Below, one piece after another: positions 29,807-42,450 of a stretch of 64,000 nucleotides of DNA. Each line of letters begins with the position of its first letter. Position 1 is the stretch's first letter. The stretch is from the NCBI GenBank assembly GCA_027625915.1, contig JANTQA010000070.1:4531001-4595000 (forward strand). The letters run 5' to 3'. The stretch comes from Anaeramoeba flamelloides. Its lineage: Eukaryota; Metamonada; Anaeramoebidae. Position numbers and translations under genes: made by a program. The notes under the pieces were generated by a model that was not told where the DNA came from, did not search any database, and saw only the letters and a list, made by a program, of their open reading frames with translations.

Positions 29807-30914
29807 GTGTTTATTTTTTTTTTGTTTTTTTAAAAATAATATTTTTTTTATTGGAACAGTCTGCTTTTTTTCTCTCTATTTGTTTCATTTCTCCTCCCTT
29901 TGTTTTGTTTTTACAACAGAATAATTAATTTTAATTTTGATAATTTCAACATTTATTGGAAAAGTACTCATCAAAATAAAAATTTAAAAAAAAAAAATAA
30001 TCATAAATTTTTTTTCGTTTATTTTTTTTAAAATACTGAATATTTTTTTATTTCATAACTGAAGAACTATATTAAATATTCTATACGACTATGTCTTACT
30101 TGAAGGTTTATTTTATTTTAGTGGTTATATTTAAATTTATAAAATTTTGTTATTTGATAGAACTGAAAAAAAAGTATATCCTCGTAAAAATAAATTATTT
30201 TTTATAAAAAAAAAAAATTTTAAGTTTTCAGTGAATCATCCTGGATTAAATTTTTCTGAATCAATTTTTCTGTTTGGAAATAATTTGTTTATTTTATGAG
30301 GAAACAAATTTTTGAGTGGGTTTCTTCTCTTTAATGAGTTGATTAGTAAAGTAGGGACTTTTTTTTTTAAACCAAACAAAGTTATTCTCTCATTTTAAAT
30401 TTTTTGTATTTCTTCCTTTGGTAATACTTCCACTTATCTTTGAAATATTTCAAAACTAAAGCAATATTTAATGAGGTTTGTTGTTCTAGTTGTTGTTGAT
30501 TAAGAGTTTTGAAGATTCTTTTTATTGCCGATCTTTGAAAATTTAGTTGACTTTAGGATTTTTTTCATTGTTACAAATTATTTTTTATTGTTAAAAAGTT
30601 TTCAATTTAGACAAATAAATTTAAAAATCAAATTTAAGAAAATAAAATATTCAAAATGATTTGTACTTGTGTGAAATTAACTTATTATATCAAAAAGAAT
30701 TATTTCAGATATTTAAGAAATATAAATATTGGATGTTTTTTGAGATTGGTGACTTCTATTATTTTTGCGATATAACCACCTTTAATTAATATTTTGAAGA
30801 ACTGATAATCCTGCCTTTTTTATTCTTAGAATACTAGTAGTATTTGGGATAATAAATTCAAACATTAAATTTTCTCAAAATTGGTACATTATTAAAGAAT
30901 TGTCAAAAAAATCG

Positions 30915-32054
30915 AGGTGGATCTAGTTTTTCACGAAAACAGAGAAAAATATAATTATATGTTGTAGGTCATATTCATTACTTTCAAATTTTGTATATGT
31001 GAAATGCTCCAAAATTATGATTAACTAAGAAATCCATATATAAAAAAATTTTTTTCTGAGATCAATTTTTTTTTTCTATTTTTTCTGAAAAAGAAAACAT
31101 TAAAATTCATTTTATATCTCACATTATAAAAATTTTTTACCCCGTTTATTACCATTTCCATCATTATATACAACAACACATATTTTTTACCAGGAATATT
31201 AATATAAAAAGTTTTTTTACTTTTTTGAGAATTCTCTTTTGGTTAACTATAAAAAAAATGATATATTCAACTGATTGAAAATAATTGTATTTTTTTAAGA
31301 ATGGTATTTATAACCATAAAATTTCCAAAGTTATTTAAAAATTTTACTCAAGAATTGTTTTTTTTTTTGTCTTAAGATAAAATTCAATTTTATTTAAATC
31401 AGTAGTTCTTGAAAATATTTGGGAAATAGTTAATTTTATCCTCAAAATAAAAAATCAATATTTTTCAAACCAAAAATGATTTAAATTGTTTTAAGGTTTT
31501 TTGCGAAAAAGACCAAACAATTTGTTAAAAAAATTTTTCAAAATTGAAAATTTTTTTGTAATTTTTTTCATTTTCTGAAAAATAGAAAACAATTTTTTGG
31601 ATAAAAGAAGAAAAAAAAGTTTTTTTTGTTTCATAGATCTCAATTTAATTGGCAAACTTATTTTAAACTTCAATCAACTTTTCATTTATTTAACCATAAA
31701 TACCACAATTATTTTTATTGCACAAGATTTGAATTGAAATATTAATTTAAGAAAAAGTAAAACCAAATAAAAAATTTTTTCGAAATCAATACTTTCCAAA
31801 ATAAAACTAAAAAACAACTTTTCGCCATTTTCAAGAATTAACTTAATTGTTAATAAAAATAATTGGTTATTTTTTTTTTGTTTTATTTTGGAAACATGTA
31901 AATTTTGGATTCAAAAAAATTTCTCAAATTAATAAATTGTTTAAAAGAGGATAACTCATCAATTTCATAAGTCCAAACACAAATTACAAAAAGAAAATTT
32001 TTTTCAAGATCTCGACAAGATTTCATTTTATTTTTTAAAAAACTACTCCCTTAA
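30915..32054 (-). mobile_element. Family K non-autonomous element, reversed (K2)
   Basis: The reverse complement aligns with K1 over about 1.1 kb. Its start is TTAAGGGAGTAG (complement at 32043-32054) and its far end reads AAACTAGATCC, matching K1's GACTAGTCCC end with changes. The flanking TTAA is kept on only one side. Interior matches include ATGAAATCTTGTC, AAGTTAATTCTTG and GGAAAGTATTGATTTCG. Confidence 0.7.
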
Positions 32055-32659
32055 AAGCGGATCTGATTGTAATTATTTGATTTTTTTAAAGTTTTGCAAA
32101 TTAAAAATATTTGTGAATGTTAAAAAACTAAAACTGTTTCTGCCATCAGTTAAAACTCACCAGGTTTTTTAAATTGCAATTATTAAAATTTTTAATTGTA
32201 AAATTTTTTAGATTGGAAGTTATAGGCTTTTCGTAATTTATCACATCATTCTAAAATTTAAAAAAAAATCTAAAAAGTGAAAGAATTAAGGTCTTCATTT
32301 TTTAGGCAAAAACTGAGAAATTTCATATAAAAACAAACTTGAATGATATCAATAATCTCAGTTAAATTTATCAAGTAATGATTTCTATAACTTTAAAAAT
32401 GATAAATTTTCAGAATTTCACCTTTAATAGATAACAAAAAATATAATTTTTATTTTTGATAATTTCCTAATAACCATTCCAAACCAATAAATACAAAACA
32501 ATTCCTTTAGTAGTTCAAAATATTGTTTTAAGTTCTTTTTACAAGAATGAAATGTTTTAGAATTTGAAGTTTTATTTGAAAATCCCCTTAAAGTCATTTA
32601 TTTTTTTAATTTTTAACCAAAAAACATATATTTTGAAAAATTTTTATTTTGGATTGTTT

Positions 32660-33124
32660 TTACTGTTGAGAGAAAAATGTTGGACACAGAAAAATGGTTG
32701 GACCACATTTTTAATTGGGAACATTAGTAAAATTGAAAATCAAATCCTATTGATAACTAGGTGAATTTTATATAAATTCAGGTTTAAAGGTGTTACAAGT
32801 TCATTTATCTGTGGTTTGTGTAGAATACATATTTGAATGGTTGATAACTAAAGTAGATTATGCTATTTTAACAAAAATCCAAGTTGTAGTAAAGTTTACT
32901 ATTAATTCTGAAAATGGTAATTTTTAAACTTGCTTTAGAGTATCAGAGATAAGGTTTTGAAAAAGTAGAATTACATTAATGGTTATTCTAATCAGTAGAT
33001 TATTGTTATTTTCTTTAGTTATTTCACAAACGATTGAAATTAAAAATCATTTTCAGTAAGGTTCCCAATTAAAAATGGTGTCCAACTATTTTTCTCTGTC
33101 AAACATTTTTCTCTCAACAGTTAA
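32660..33124. mobile_element. Family L inverted-repeat element
   Basis: Inverted ends of about 60 bp: the left end has CTGTTGAGAGAAAAATGTTG followed by GACACAGAAAAATGG, and the right end is the complement (CTCTCAACAG at 33111-33120). Both arms end in an AATTGGGAAC block. A single copy was seen, and there is no coding frame. Confidence 0.65.
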
Positions 33125-33324
33125 TCTTAAAACAAGAAAGTTATTTTTAGACCAATATCTTCAGAAAGAAAATTCTTTTTGAGAAGTGAAAGAAAAAATA
33201 ACACTATAACTAAACACTCTCTATAAAGGAAGTGTAGACCTTAAAAAACATTTTCTTTATTTTTCTACTATTATTGAAAAGGAAAAGATCATTTTTTCTT
33301 TTTTAGCATAATTTAATAATTTTA

Positions 33325-34710
33325 ATGGGAACAACGTGGACAAAAGAAAACAAATTGGCACCAAAAGTTTTAAACAAACACCCAATAATGGTTCAACAAC
33401 AGAATAAGAAAACTAAGAAGCACACACACCAACAAAAAGTAAAACAAAAAGGAAAAGTAAAAGAAAAAGAAAGAAAAAAGAAAAGCACAAATAACCGTAA
33501 AAGGAGTTACCAAACAAGAGACTCCACTCAGGAACCAATTCTTCAAGTCAAAAACAAGCAGTTATTCTTAATGGAAAAACAAAAACGGAAAAGGTTAATT
33601 ACAAACAAATCCAAGTCAAGAGTAGTAATGATGTTTAGTTACAATGGGAACAATTATTCAGGCTTAAAATATCTTTATGGTAAAAAAAAGAAAAACACAA
33701 AAACCATCGAATTAGAATTACTGAAAGCATTAAATTTGAATAAATTCATCAAGTTGAATTTAGGTGACAATTTAAAAAAAATCGGATGGTCAAGATCTTG
33801 TTGTACAGAAAAAGGGGTGAACGCTTTAAGGCAGTATGTTTCTTTTAAAATGCAATCCAATTTTAATGAACAAAATACAGTTAACCAAATAAATCAGAAA
33901 TTACCAAACGATATTCGTGTTTGGGGACTAAGGCGAGTACCAAAATCTTTTAATTGCCACAAAAAAGCCGATTCCAGAGTTTTTCGTTTTATTTTGCCCA
34001 CTTTTCTATTAGTCGGAAAAAATATTCAATTCTATCAATTTCAGTCACAATCACAATCACAACCAAACTCACAGTTTATTGACAACAAAATTCGGTTTGA
34101 CAATTTTAATGAACGAGCTTTAGATTATTTAAATAATGAAATTTTTTCAAAGTTTGTTAATTCTACATGCATTAATCAAAACAATAATAATATTAGAAAC
34201 AGTAATAATAAGATTCGTCATAGTAATGATAATATTAATAGTAACAGTATAGATCATTATAAAATAAAAACAATGATTGCTGAACAACCCCAAATTATTG
34301 ATGGCATTGAATTCACTACAATCAAAATCCATAGCAAAATGTTTTTTTTGCACCAAATAAGATTTCTTATCACATTAGCAGTTTTAATTATGAGAGGGGC
34401 ATTACAGCCAGAGATTCTCATTGGGAAAAATTTACATCCAAAGTCATTTAATTTAAAGATTGAATTGATCCCAAGTATTGGATTAGTATTAGAACGGGTT
34501 TTTTATGAGAATTATAATAAACAAAAAGATAGAGGATTAAAAAATGGCGAAATTCATTTCAATGCGAAAGATTCGCAAATCAATTCATTTCTAAACTCAG
34601 CCATTATAACCCAAATTATTGGAGTAGAAAAAGAAAGGCATATTTTTAAATCTTGGCTCGATTTTTATTCTAATTCCCCCATTGAAAACATTTTTAATGA
34701 AATTAATTAA
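33325..34710 (+). CDS. PUS1: Pus1-like tRNA pseudouridine synthase (TruA family), catalytic Asp replaced
   Basis: A single-exon 461-aa frame. A basic N-terminal extension (about 90 aa) precedes the TruA/Pus1 fold: VVMMFSYNGNNYSGLKY, TKTIELELLKAL, INQKLPNDIRVWGLRRVP, ADSRVFRFILPTF, MFFLHQIRFLIT, IGLVLERVFYENYNKQ and TQIIGVEKERHIFKSW. The last blocks are Pus1-like. The family's catalytic loop is R-T-D-x-G-V, with Asp as the essential nucleophile; here it reads CCTEKGVNA, so Arg is Cys and Asp is Glu. The Y-x-G-x-H-x-F block is also not recognisable and is partly replaced by an Asn-rich stretch. Active members convert uridine to pseudouridine in tRNA. This copy may be a pseudoenzyme or paralogue that kept RNA binding (inference). 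Confidence 0.85.
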   Translation: MGTTWTKENKLAPKVLNKHPIMVQQQNKKTKKHTHQQKVKQKGKVKEKERKKKSTNNRKRSYQTRDSTQEPILQVKNKQLFLMEKQKRKRLITNKSKSRVVMMFSYNGNNYSGLKYLYGKKKKNTKTIELELLKALNLNKFIKLNLGDNLKKIGWSRSCCTEKGVNALRQYVSFKMQSNFNEQNTVNQINQKLPNDIRVWGLRRVPKSFNCHKKADSRVFRFILPTFLLVGKNIQFYQFQSQSQSQPNSQFIDNKIRFDNFNERALDYLNNEIFSKFVNSTCINQNNNNIRNSNNKIRHSNDNINSNSIDHYKIKTMIAEQPQIIDGIEFTTIKIHSKMFFLHQIRFLITLAVLIMRGALQPEILIGKNLHPKSFNLKIELIPSIGLVLERVFYENYNKQKDRGLKNGEIHFNAKDSQINSFLNSAIITQIIGVEKERHIFKSWLDFYSNSPIENIFNEIN

Positions 34711-34994
34711 TAATTATTATTTTGGGATACATTCATTTTAAAAAAGCGAAAACAAAAAGTTTTGAAAAGTTTTTAATTTATTGTTTTATTTCTTATTTTA
34801 AACCATTTAATAACTACTTTTAAATTTTTTTTTTTTTTTTTGGATTCAATTTTTTACAATTACTTTAATTTCAATAAATTATTATTATTTTTTCAACAAA
34901 TATTTGAAAAACTAAATGAACTATTCATAAATATTTGTTTATTAACGAAGAAAAAAATTGTTTGAATTAAATTTCATTTTTTATTAAACAAGAA

Positions 34995-36335
34995 AATAGA
35001 ATCAATCTTATATTTTCTTAAAAATGGAAAAATCAAAATTCTTTCGGGTAACTACATTGAGACCAACAAAGGATGTTCTTTTTAATCTTCAATTGAAGAC
35101 TAAACAAAATTCTAATAGAAAACAATACGATTTTTTACAATCAACCGTAACTTTTTAAATAACTTTAGAATAACATTTTTATACCCAGTGGCTATAGATC
35201 TTGTAATATCAAAATAAAATCACAAAACAATTATATTTTAATAAAATAGATATCAAAAAAAAATCGAAAAAAAAACGTTGAAAAATAATTTCATTTTTAA
35301 AAAAACAAAAAATAATTTTTTTCTTCCAATATCCATTCAAACCCGTTTAATATATGTAATCCACTCACTCTAACTGAACTCCTTTGACTGGAAAACAGTT
35401 TAATATTCAAAATTTTAACTCATCAATATTCAATTTTTGAAAAAAAAAAAATGCTTTTTAATAAATTACGACAGAAATACCGAATTTATAATCATTCATT
35501 AATTGAAATGTTAAAAATTTTTCAAAATTTTCTATACCCACAAAACTAAAAAATATATAATTACCATACCAATAAATACTAAAAGATATTTAAATTATTG
35601 GAGTTGGATACAAAAAAAAATGTATTGGTAAATGTGCTTAAATTCTATTAGGATTATTGAGAGATTAAATGGTTAGATAGTATCAATAAACTTTATTTGA
35701 GTTCTTCCATTTTGAAGAACTTAATTTCAACATAATATCAATTGATGTAAATAATTTTTGATTAAGCGAAACAGGAGACATAATTCTTAAAAATTTGATG
35801 AAAAAAAAAAAAAAATAAAAGTTGAAAAAATGATTTTCATATTTTACAAAAAAACGAAATTATTTCCAATTTGAATGAAATTGTATTATTTGTATTCCTT
35901 TAACTGTATTAAAAAAGTTTAATTTTTTGAATATTAAACTGTTTTCTAGTCAAAGGAGCTCGGTTAGAGTGAGTGAATTATATATGTTAAACGGGTTTGA
36001 AAGGATATTGAAAGAAAAAAATAATTTTTTGATTTTTTAATTTAAATTATTTTTTCACATTTTTACTTTTTTTTTTTTTCTATATCTATTTTAATATGTA
36101 ATAGTAAATTTTTTTCTTTTAAATTGCTTGATTATGAGATATTGTTAAAAAAATATGTTATTCTAATGTGATAGAAATAGTAAAACAGATTAGAGTGTTT
36201 TCATAACTATTTCTATTGGAATTTTATTTAGTCTTCAATTGAAGATTAAAAAGAACATTTTTCTTTTTTTACAATTTAGTTACCCTAAAGAATTTTGATT
36301 TTTTCAATTTTAAAGAAAATCTATTGATAGATAAG
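34995..36335. mobile_element. Family G foldback element with arms of about 410-470 bp
   Basis: The left arm (to about 35470) and right arm (from about 35850) are inverted copies: TCTTTTTAATCTTCAATTGA, CAAACCCGTTTAATATATGT and CAGTTTAATATTCAAAA each reappear in complement on the right. The separation is about 0.4 kb, and arm divergence looks moderate. No transposase frame was seen. Outer ends read ATGGAAAAATCAAAATTC and its complement. Confidence 0.75.
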
Positions 36336-36647
36336 ATATACTCCATATATATGCCAACTAATAATTTTCAATGTGTAACCTTTTTCTTATTGATTTCTTT
36401 TTTGTTTTCCATTGGTCAATTATAAAAAAATAATTGATATTTGAAAAAAATTCCTGGCACTTTGCCAGAAAGAAAGTTTATTTTTTAGCAAACTCATATT
36501 GTCAAGGAAAAAAATGAAAAACAAAGTGAGGATTTTTTCCCGTTCACAGTGAAATTACCAGTAGGAATTCAAATAAAATTTTTTTACACAGCTTTGATCC
36601 AAAATTATAACACCTGAAGAATAAAAAATTATAAAGTTGTATCTGGC

Positions 36648-37111
36648 TTAAGGACGTGATATTTTGGTTCATGGCTAATCCATCTTCAACTTCATAGTAA
36701 TTTTAATACTTGTTTTAAGTTAATTTTTTTTTTTTTTTTTTTTTTTCTGCAATCTAAATTGTAGAGTGTAAGGCTGATAGATTTGATAGGTGATTTAAGA
36801 AAGAACTGAGTTTTTTTTTTTCTTAATTGAACCGTATAATTATCTTTGTTTTATTTAATACTTTTAACAAAAATTCTTTTTTTAAAAGGTAATCCAATAA
36901 AAGGAAAATGAAATTTTCAATTTAAAACACAAAAATCAAAATTTTTTCTAAATAAATACTAACCAACCTATTATTTTTATACTCTTCATAAATTCAGATT
37001 TTGGAGAATAAAAAAAAAAAAAATTATTTTTTGACAAATTAATAAACCTTGTTTATATAAATTAGGAAGTTAAAGATCGATTATCTTAGAACCAAAATAA
37101 CAAGTCCTTAA
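36648..37111. mobile_element. Family F foldback element (F2), TTAA ends
   Basis: TTAA at 36648-36651 and 37108-37111. The ends read GGACGTGATATTTTGGTTC and the complementary GAACCAAAATAACAAGTCC. It is inverted over most of its length, with inner blocks such as AGAGTGTAAGGCTGAT. It corresponds to 54220-54775 but is more diverged. Confidence 0.7.
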
Positions 37112-37329
37112 GCTAAATATGAGTTTATCTTTTTTCATTCTTCCGGTGTTTTAAACCTGAATAAAATCTAAAGGTATATTCCTAAAAAAAATTAAATCAA
37201 AAAAAGGTTCTAAAAATTGATAAATTAAAGATCCAACTCTGATTTACCTTGATTTTTTTCATAAAATGGTGTATCAAAGGACTTTTTATATCAAAGTTTC
37301 AATATCGGGTGGAACTCAATAAAAGTATT

Positions 37330-38065
37330 TTTTTACTTAAATTTTTGGATTAATTCATGTATTACTGGAATATGTAAAATAAACAGAAACACACCAATTC
37401 TGATTTATCAAACAGAATTAAAAATTGAAAATCTGATAACTTCGGTTAATAAAAAAAAATTCAAATTAAAAAAAAAATTAAAAAAATTATCTCTCACTCA
37501 TTTGGAAAAATTAATAAAAGTTAATTAACGAACAAACAATAAAATCAATTGGAATTGTAAAAAATTTAATTGAATTGAAAGAAGAAATTTATAAATATAG
37601 ATTTAATGAGTTATTGAATTCCGAGATATGAAAAGTGCAGAAATATTTCAAAATAAGAAAATACCAAAAATCTTTATTTTAAACTCAAAAATATTTAAGT
37701 TATCCATCAAGCTCGACAATTCTAAATTCATAACATTTACTAATTGCCTAAATAGATACTATTATGTAATAGATAAAAACTCGAATAAATTTTTTCATTT
37801 ATGTTTAAAACATGAACAGAATTAAAACAAATAGAAAATATTAATGATTTTTTATGGGTCTGTCCTTCTTAAGAAAAAAATAGATTAATTTTTCTCAATA
37901 AATTAAAAGAAATAAATCTTAATGAATTGATTTTATTAAACTGTGATAATTTGAAAATATTTTCATTAATTAATAATAGAGAAACTTATCATTTTAAACT
38001 TAAATTTCTAAAAAAATTAAGTAAAATAATAACTAGACTGTAATTTACACTTCTTCAACAATAAA
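37330..38065 (+). mobile_element. LINE 3' fragment J2
   Basis: Aligns with J1 over about 730 bp. Translated pieces include NSNKFFHLCLKHEQN and a decayed DFLWVCPS block. It ends with ACTGTAATTTACACTTCTTC and an A-rich tail. The frame is broken in several places and the 5' portion is absent. It is a dead 5'-truncated insertion. Confidence 0.7.
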
Positions 38066-39160
38066 AAAAATAAAACTATTTTTTTTTTCAGTAATCATTT
38101 TACAATTAAAAATTCTCAAAATACAGTAAAATCAACCCTTTTCCTTGATAAATCGAAAAAAATTGAACACTACAACCTGTTCCACTTTAAATACATAAAC
38201 TTTGAACAAAATTTAAGGCACAATAAAAATTTCAAATTAAGGGACAAAATTCAAATTCTAGTAAAATAATTTCTTAAAAAAAATACCAAAAAATGTGCCT
38301 TAATTTGAGATTTTTTTGTGTCTTAAATTTCCTTCAAAATTTGTGTCCTAAAAGTAGGATTGGCTGTAATTGTAATTTCATTTTTTTTTTTTTTTCACAA
38401 CTTTTTGTAAACCTAACTTAAAAACTAAATCAGAGTACGAACTTGATTACTATTTTCAGTCAAAATATTAAAAGTATTAGATAAAACTAATCCATCAAAT
38501 AAACAAATTAACTCTGATTTATTGATAAACAAAGTGAAGGACAACTAATTTGAGTTCTTAAATTCAACAAACCCCTCAAGAATTCTTAATCAAAGAGATA
38601 AATTTGTGATAAAATATCTTCTTCAAAAATAAAAAAAACAAGTTGATAAATAATTCTACCGTTTTTTTCCGATTAAGAAATATAAATTTTTATTTCAATT
38701 TCCAAATTTATTTACTTATTTTCTCAAAATATTTTTCCAATTGTGTGTTAAAGAAACCCCAAAAGATCTTAACAAAAACAACTCGAAATGATTATTTTCA
38801 ATGATTTACTTAATCTTCCTTGTTGTACTTTTGAGATAAATTTTAATTCAAATAATTTGATTTTACATACTAAATCATTCATCAACTCTATCCATTTAAA
38901 AATGATTCAACAAAAAATACCATTTGGATTATATTGTTGATATTTATAATTGTAAAGTCAAAATCTGTCGAGATTGATAATGAGTAAAAATCAAAGATAT
39001 TTAGACTTTGAATTTGTTTCAAAGAGAGTTCAAGTAAATTAAAAAAACCTATTTCAAGATCGTACGTCCACCAAACAAGTAATTTGTACAATTTAACAAT
39101 AAGAAAACAATTAATATTCATAATTACTTGAATCATTTTTTCTAATTTGTTTTTTCAAAA

Positions 39161-42100
39161 ATGACTTATTCATCAAAAGAATTGGAATTGTCTGCACTAA
39201 GATCACATTCACCTCAAATGTTTATTCTCTCTGGGTTATATTTTTGTGTCTTTATATTTTCCCTGTTTGAGATCATAAGCAACATTCGGCTCATTAAAAA
39301 ACGAAAGATCAAAAAATTGCCCTTGATTACGAAATTTAGGCTTGCAATTTTGGCTTTAGTTGCAATTTTTACTTTTTTTCAATCAATAATCTTTTTTTTC
39401 GATATCGATTACTCGAACCACTTTGTTCATAAATTTTGCCGAGGGCTATTTCCACTTTATCTTCAATTTTCAAGTAATTATTCTTTTTTTCTTATTTTTT
39501 TTCTTTTTGGTCATTTTCTGGTAGTGTGACAAAAGTTTTTACAAAAGTATCAAATACTGTTAATTACAAAATAAAAGGAACAAAATTTTCATTCAGCTTT
39601 CTTAAAAAACCAAAACCCAAGAATTCAAATAAAACTACAAAGTGTACAGCCGTTTTAAAAAAGTGAGTACTTTTTCAAAACTTTTTCCAAACTTTTAGCA
39701 AGCTTTTTCTATTTTAAAAAAGTGATGGATCATCCTTTAAATGTGGTATAGAGCTGGAGGTGTGAAGGAAAGCACTTTTTTCAAGAAAAATCCTCATGCT
39801 TTCTGAAATAAGAAAACTTTCAAAAAGTTTTAATTATGAGAATCTCTAATAAAAAAAAAAAGTACCTACTTTTTGAAAATGGCTTTATGAAAAATTCTTT
39901 TTGGCTTTTAATTACATTCAAAATTTGAAATAATTTCAAAAAACAAAGCACAAGAATTCAAAGAAAATACCAAAGCTGTACAATTCCCAAAAGGTAATTA
40001 AGAGTCCAACTTCTTTTCTGAATAAAAACAGTTCGAATTTTCCTTGAACGTTTTAAACCAATTTTTGGAAAGCTTAATGAAAATTTTGTTCAATTTATTT
40101 CCCAACAAATAGTATACAATATGACAAGCACCCATAGACCCATTTTAGGGACAATATCAAAAAAATTTTTGTAACACTTTTTAAAACAGCTTTGTTTTAC
40201 TTTAACTGTAAAAAGCCAATTAATTACAATAATTTTTTGAATTAACTTTTTTTTTTACAGCAAATTTCAACAAGAGGAACAAACAACTTTTCAAAATAAA
40301 ACATCCACGAAAGAAGCACCCTTGGATTTTGCCTTACTGGTTTAGATAGACTTTTGAAAACCTTGTTTAAAACACTTTTTTAAAATACTTTTCATACCAT
40401 ATTTAAAACACTCAAAAAAAAAAAATATCTCAGTTCTAAAGTTTATTTTTAAATTTGGTTTTCGAATTTTGTTTCTAGTCAGTGTAACTTGAAATTATTT
40501 TTTAATTCTGAAAATATAAATTAAGGGAATATAAACATTTTACCAATTTTGAGTGCCAAAGTTTATGTGAAATTGAATCATTAAAATCATTTCTTTAACT
40601 AAAGATATCAATGATATTTTAATAAATACGGTAGTGGAACTTATCCGAGTTTAATATATTTAGATACCAGTAAAAAATCCGAAATCAAAATTATTAAACA
40701 ATTGATCAAAGAAAAAATAAAAAACAATAATTTATTTTTTGATCTTGTGTTTTATATTTGATACAATTTTCTCTCCTTTAATCGGTTTTATTTTTTAATT
40801 CTTAATTGAAAAAACTTTTATTTGAAAAATTTTTGAGAAACAAATTACTTTTTATTTCTAAAGAATTTCTCAAAATGGATTTAAAAATCCAATTTTGATT
40901 TAATTAATCTAATTCTATATTAAATTCCAAAATTTTGGACACAGTTTCAACAGTTGAAAGAATAACAATACTACACTTTACATTCAATTTGTAAATAATT
41001 TTGATTTTACAAATTATTTCATTTTTTGTCTTTTTTGTTTTTGTTTTCATTTCCTTGTTTCCCAATTACGTAATCTGTTTCCTTAGATTGGGAAAAATTT
41101 TTTTCCCAATGGTTGATAGAATGTTAATGTTGAGTTTTGTTAAATTGAAAAATCTCAAAAACAATTAGTTGATGGTACCTTATCATTTGATCGATCAACA
41201 ATTGTTGGTGAAATTTTCAACAAATTTATCAATACATTTCTTGTTCTGGCTCGTTTCATCATTTTTAACACACCAATTTTTATTTTTTCGTTTTATATTT
41301 TTTTCTTTTATTTGGATGAAAATGATTACTTATAAAAACATTAATACTGTGTAACTTAAATGTGGTTTTATATTGCGTTTGGAAAAAATATAATAAATTG
41401 ATTTTTTTTTCGCTTTTACTTTTTGTTATAATTTTTTTTAATGATTTATAATTCTTTAGGAATTTCTGATTTTTCAATTAGTTTTGGAAAATTAAACATT
41501 TTGATAATATTTTTCTCTTTTATAAAAATTAAATTTTTATGAAAAAATAACCATTTAACAATAAAAACAACAAAAAAACTATAAAAAATAATATAAAAAT
41601 AGTCTTTTCATGCCTAGCTTTATTTCTAGGGATATGTATGTTTCATTTGACAAAAAATAAAATGGGATTAAAAATGATATATCCAATTTATTTTGGTATT
41701 CATTTTTGTTTGTTCACATTGCTCATTATTATTTGTGCAGTATCAGAATCTTTCAGATCAAAATACTTTGGCATTGAAGAAGGAGATTTTATCTTTACTT
41801 GCTGTTGTTTTTTCACGTTAATAGTCTTAATCTCTGTTTTTGGTTTTAGAACTCTAATGATCATTAAAAATTCATCTGATCGAAGATTTCGAAAAAAAAT
41901 TAAAAGTTATACACTATTGATGGTTTTATCAATTATTATATTTATTATTCGCTCGATTTGGGATCTTTTTTCAATGCTTGGCAGAAATTCATTAAATAAA
42001 AAGATCGAATCATTGTATAAGAAAGGATATAAAAACAAATTTTATACTATTTATTTATTTTGGTTTATCATTTTTGAAGTTGCACCATCTATTTTAATAT

Positions 42101-42450
42101 CTTTAGTATTCCATTTGAATTTATCAAAAGAAAAAAATAATGATAACAGTAATAAAAAGAATAAGGAAAAGAAAAAGAAAAAGAAAAAGAAAAAGAAAAA
42201 TAGTAAAAATAAAAATAATCCTCCAAAATTAAAATACCCTTTAAAATATTTTTCAAAATCTCTTCAACGATCAAACCAATCTGATTTAGAAGAAATTACA
42301 AAAGAAAATACTCAAAATATAGAACAAACAAACAATGAAAAGACAAGCAATGAACAGACAGATAGCGAACAAATAGATAACGAACAAACAGGTAATGAAG
42401 AAACAAATAACGAAGATGATGAAACCAAACCTTTACTTGAGAAAAATTAA
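39161..42450 (+). CDS. TOM1/THH1-like seven-transmembrane protein, two exons
   Basis: Exon 1 is about 39161-39509 and exon 2 about 41630-42450; this junction (G+GG) keeps phase and gives 389 aa. The GTCATT donor is weak, and acceptors at 41603 or 41618 are also open, so the join is less certain than others. Seven hydrophobic segments can be counted: three in exon 1 (from MFILSGLYFC, FRLAILALVAIF and FPLYLQFSSNYSFF) and four in exon 2 (from YPIYFGIHFC, FIFTCCCFF, SYTLLMVLSI and FWFIIFEVAPSILIS). The blocks FGFRTLM, FIIRSIWDLF and EVAPSILIS match the THH1/TOM1/TOM3 domain. A Lys-rich stretch and an acidic Glu/Asn/Thr repeat form the cytosolic tail. Plant members are vacuolar membrane proteins that host tobamovirus replication; the role in protists is unknown. 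The intron is about 2.1 kb and carries MITEs. Confidence 0.75.
39555..40114 (+). mobile_element. Family I MITE (I2) with internal insertion, in TOM1-like intron
   Basis: Begins ACTGTTAATTACAAAATAAA and ends AACAAATAGTATAC, like I3. It is about 330 bp longer because of extra DNA between about 39640 and 39895. The added DNA has AAAGTGAGTACTTTTTCAAA on one side and AAAGTACCTACTTTTTGAAA on the other. Confidence 0.65.
40905..41400 (+). mobile_element. Family E Tc1/mariner-type MITE, 3' end lost (E1)
   Basis: Starts with ATTCCAAAATTTTGGACACA and follows E2 (59929-60475) for about 490 bp, including GTTGAAAGAATAACAATACT, CCAATTACGTAATCTG and GATCGATCAACAATTGTTGG. The right terminal repeat seen in E2 is absent. 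Past 41400 the sequence changes to a repeat also present at 48315-48425. No coding frame. Confidence 0.7.
41405..41510 (+). repeat. Short dispersed repeat P, copy 1
   Basis: The segment CTTTTACTTTTTGTTATAAT to TTAGTTTTGGAAAATTAAA recurs at 48318-48420 with few changes. No structure was recognised. Confidence 0.55.

Larger units (their letters stand above)
29807..33324. other. Intergenic region between RPT5 and PUS1-like
   Basis: Holds a reversed family K element (30915-32054) and a family L element (32660-33124). The open frames at 31491-31673 and 32564-32764 fall inside or beside these elements and carry no motif. The rest is AT-rich and featureless. Confidence 0.65.
34711..39160. other. 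Intergenic region between PUS1-like and TOM1-like
   Basis: Contains a large inverted-repeat element G (34995-36335), a family F element (36648-37111) and a LINE 3' fragment (37330-38065). The small open frame at 37628-37825 is LINE-derived. From 38070 to 39160 the DNA is AT-rich and nothing was recognised. Confidence 0.65.
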
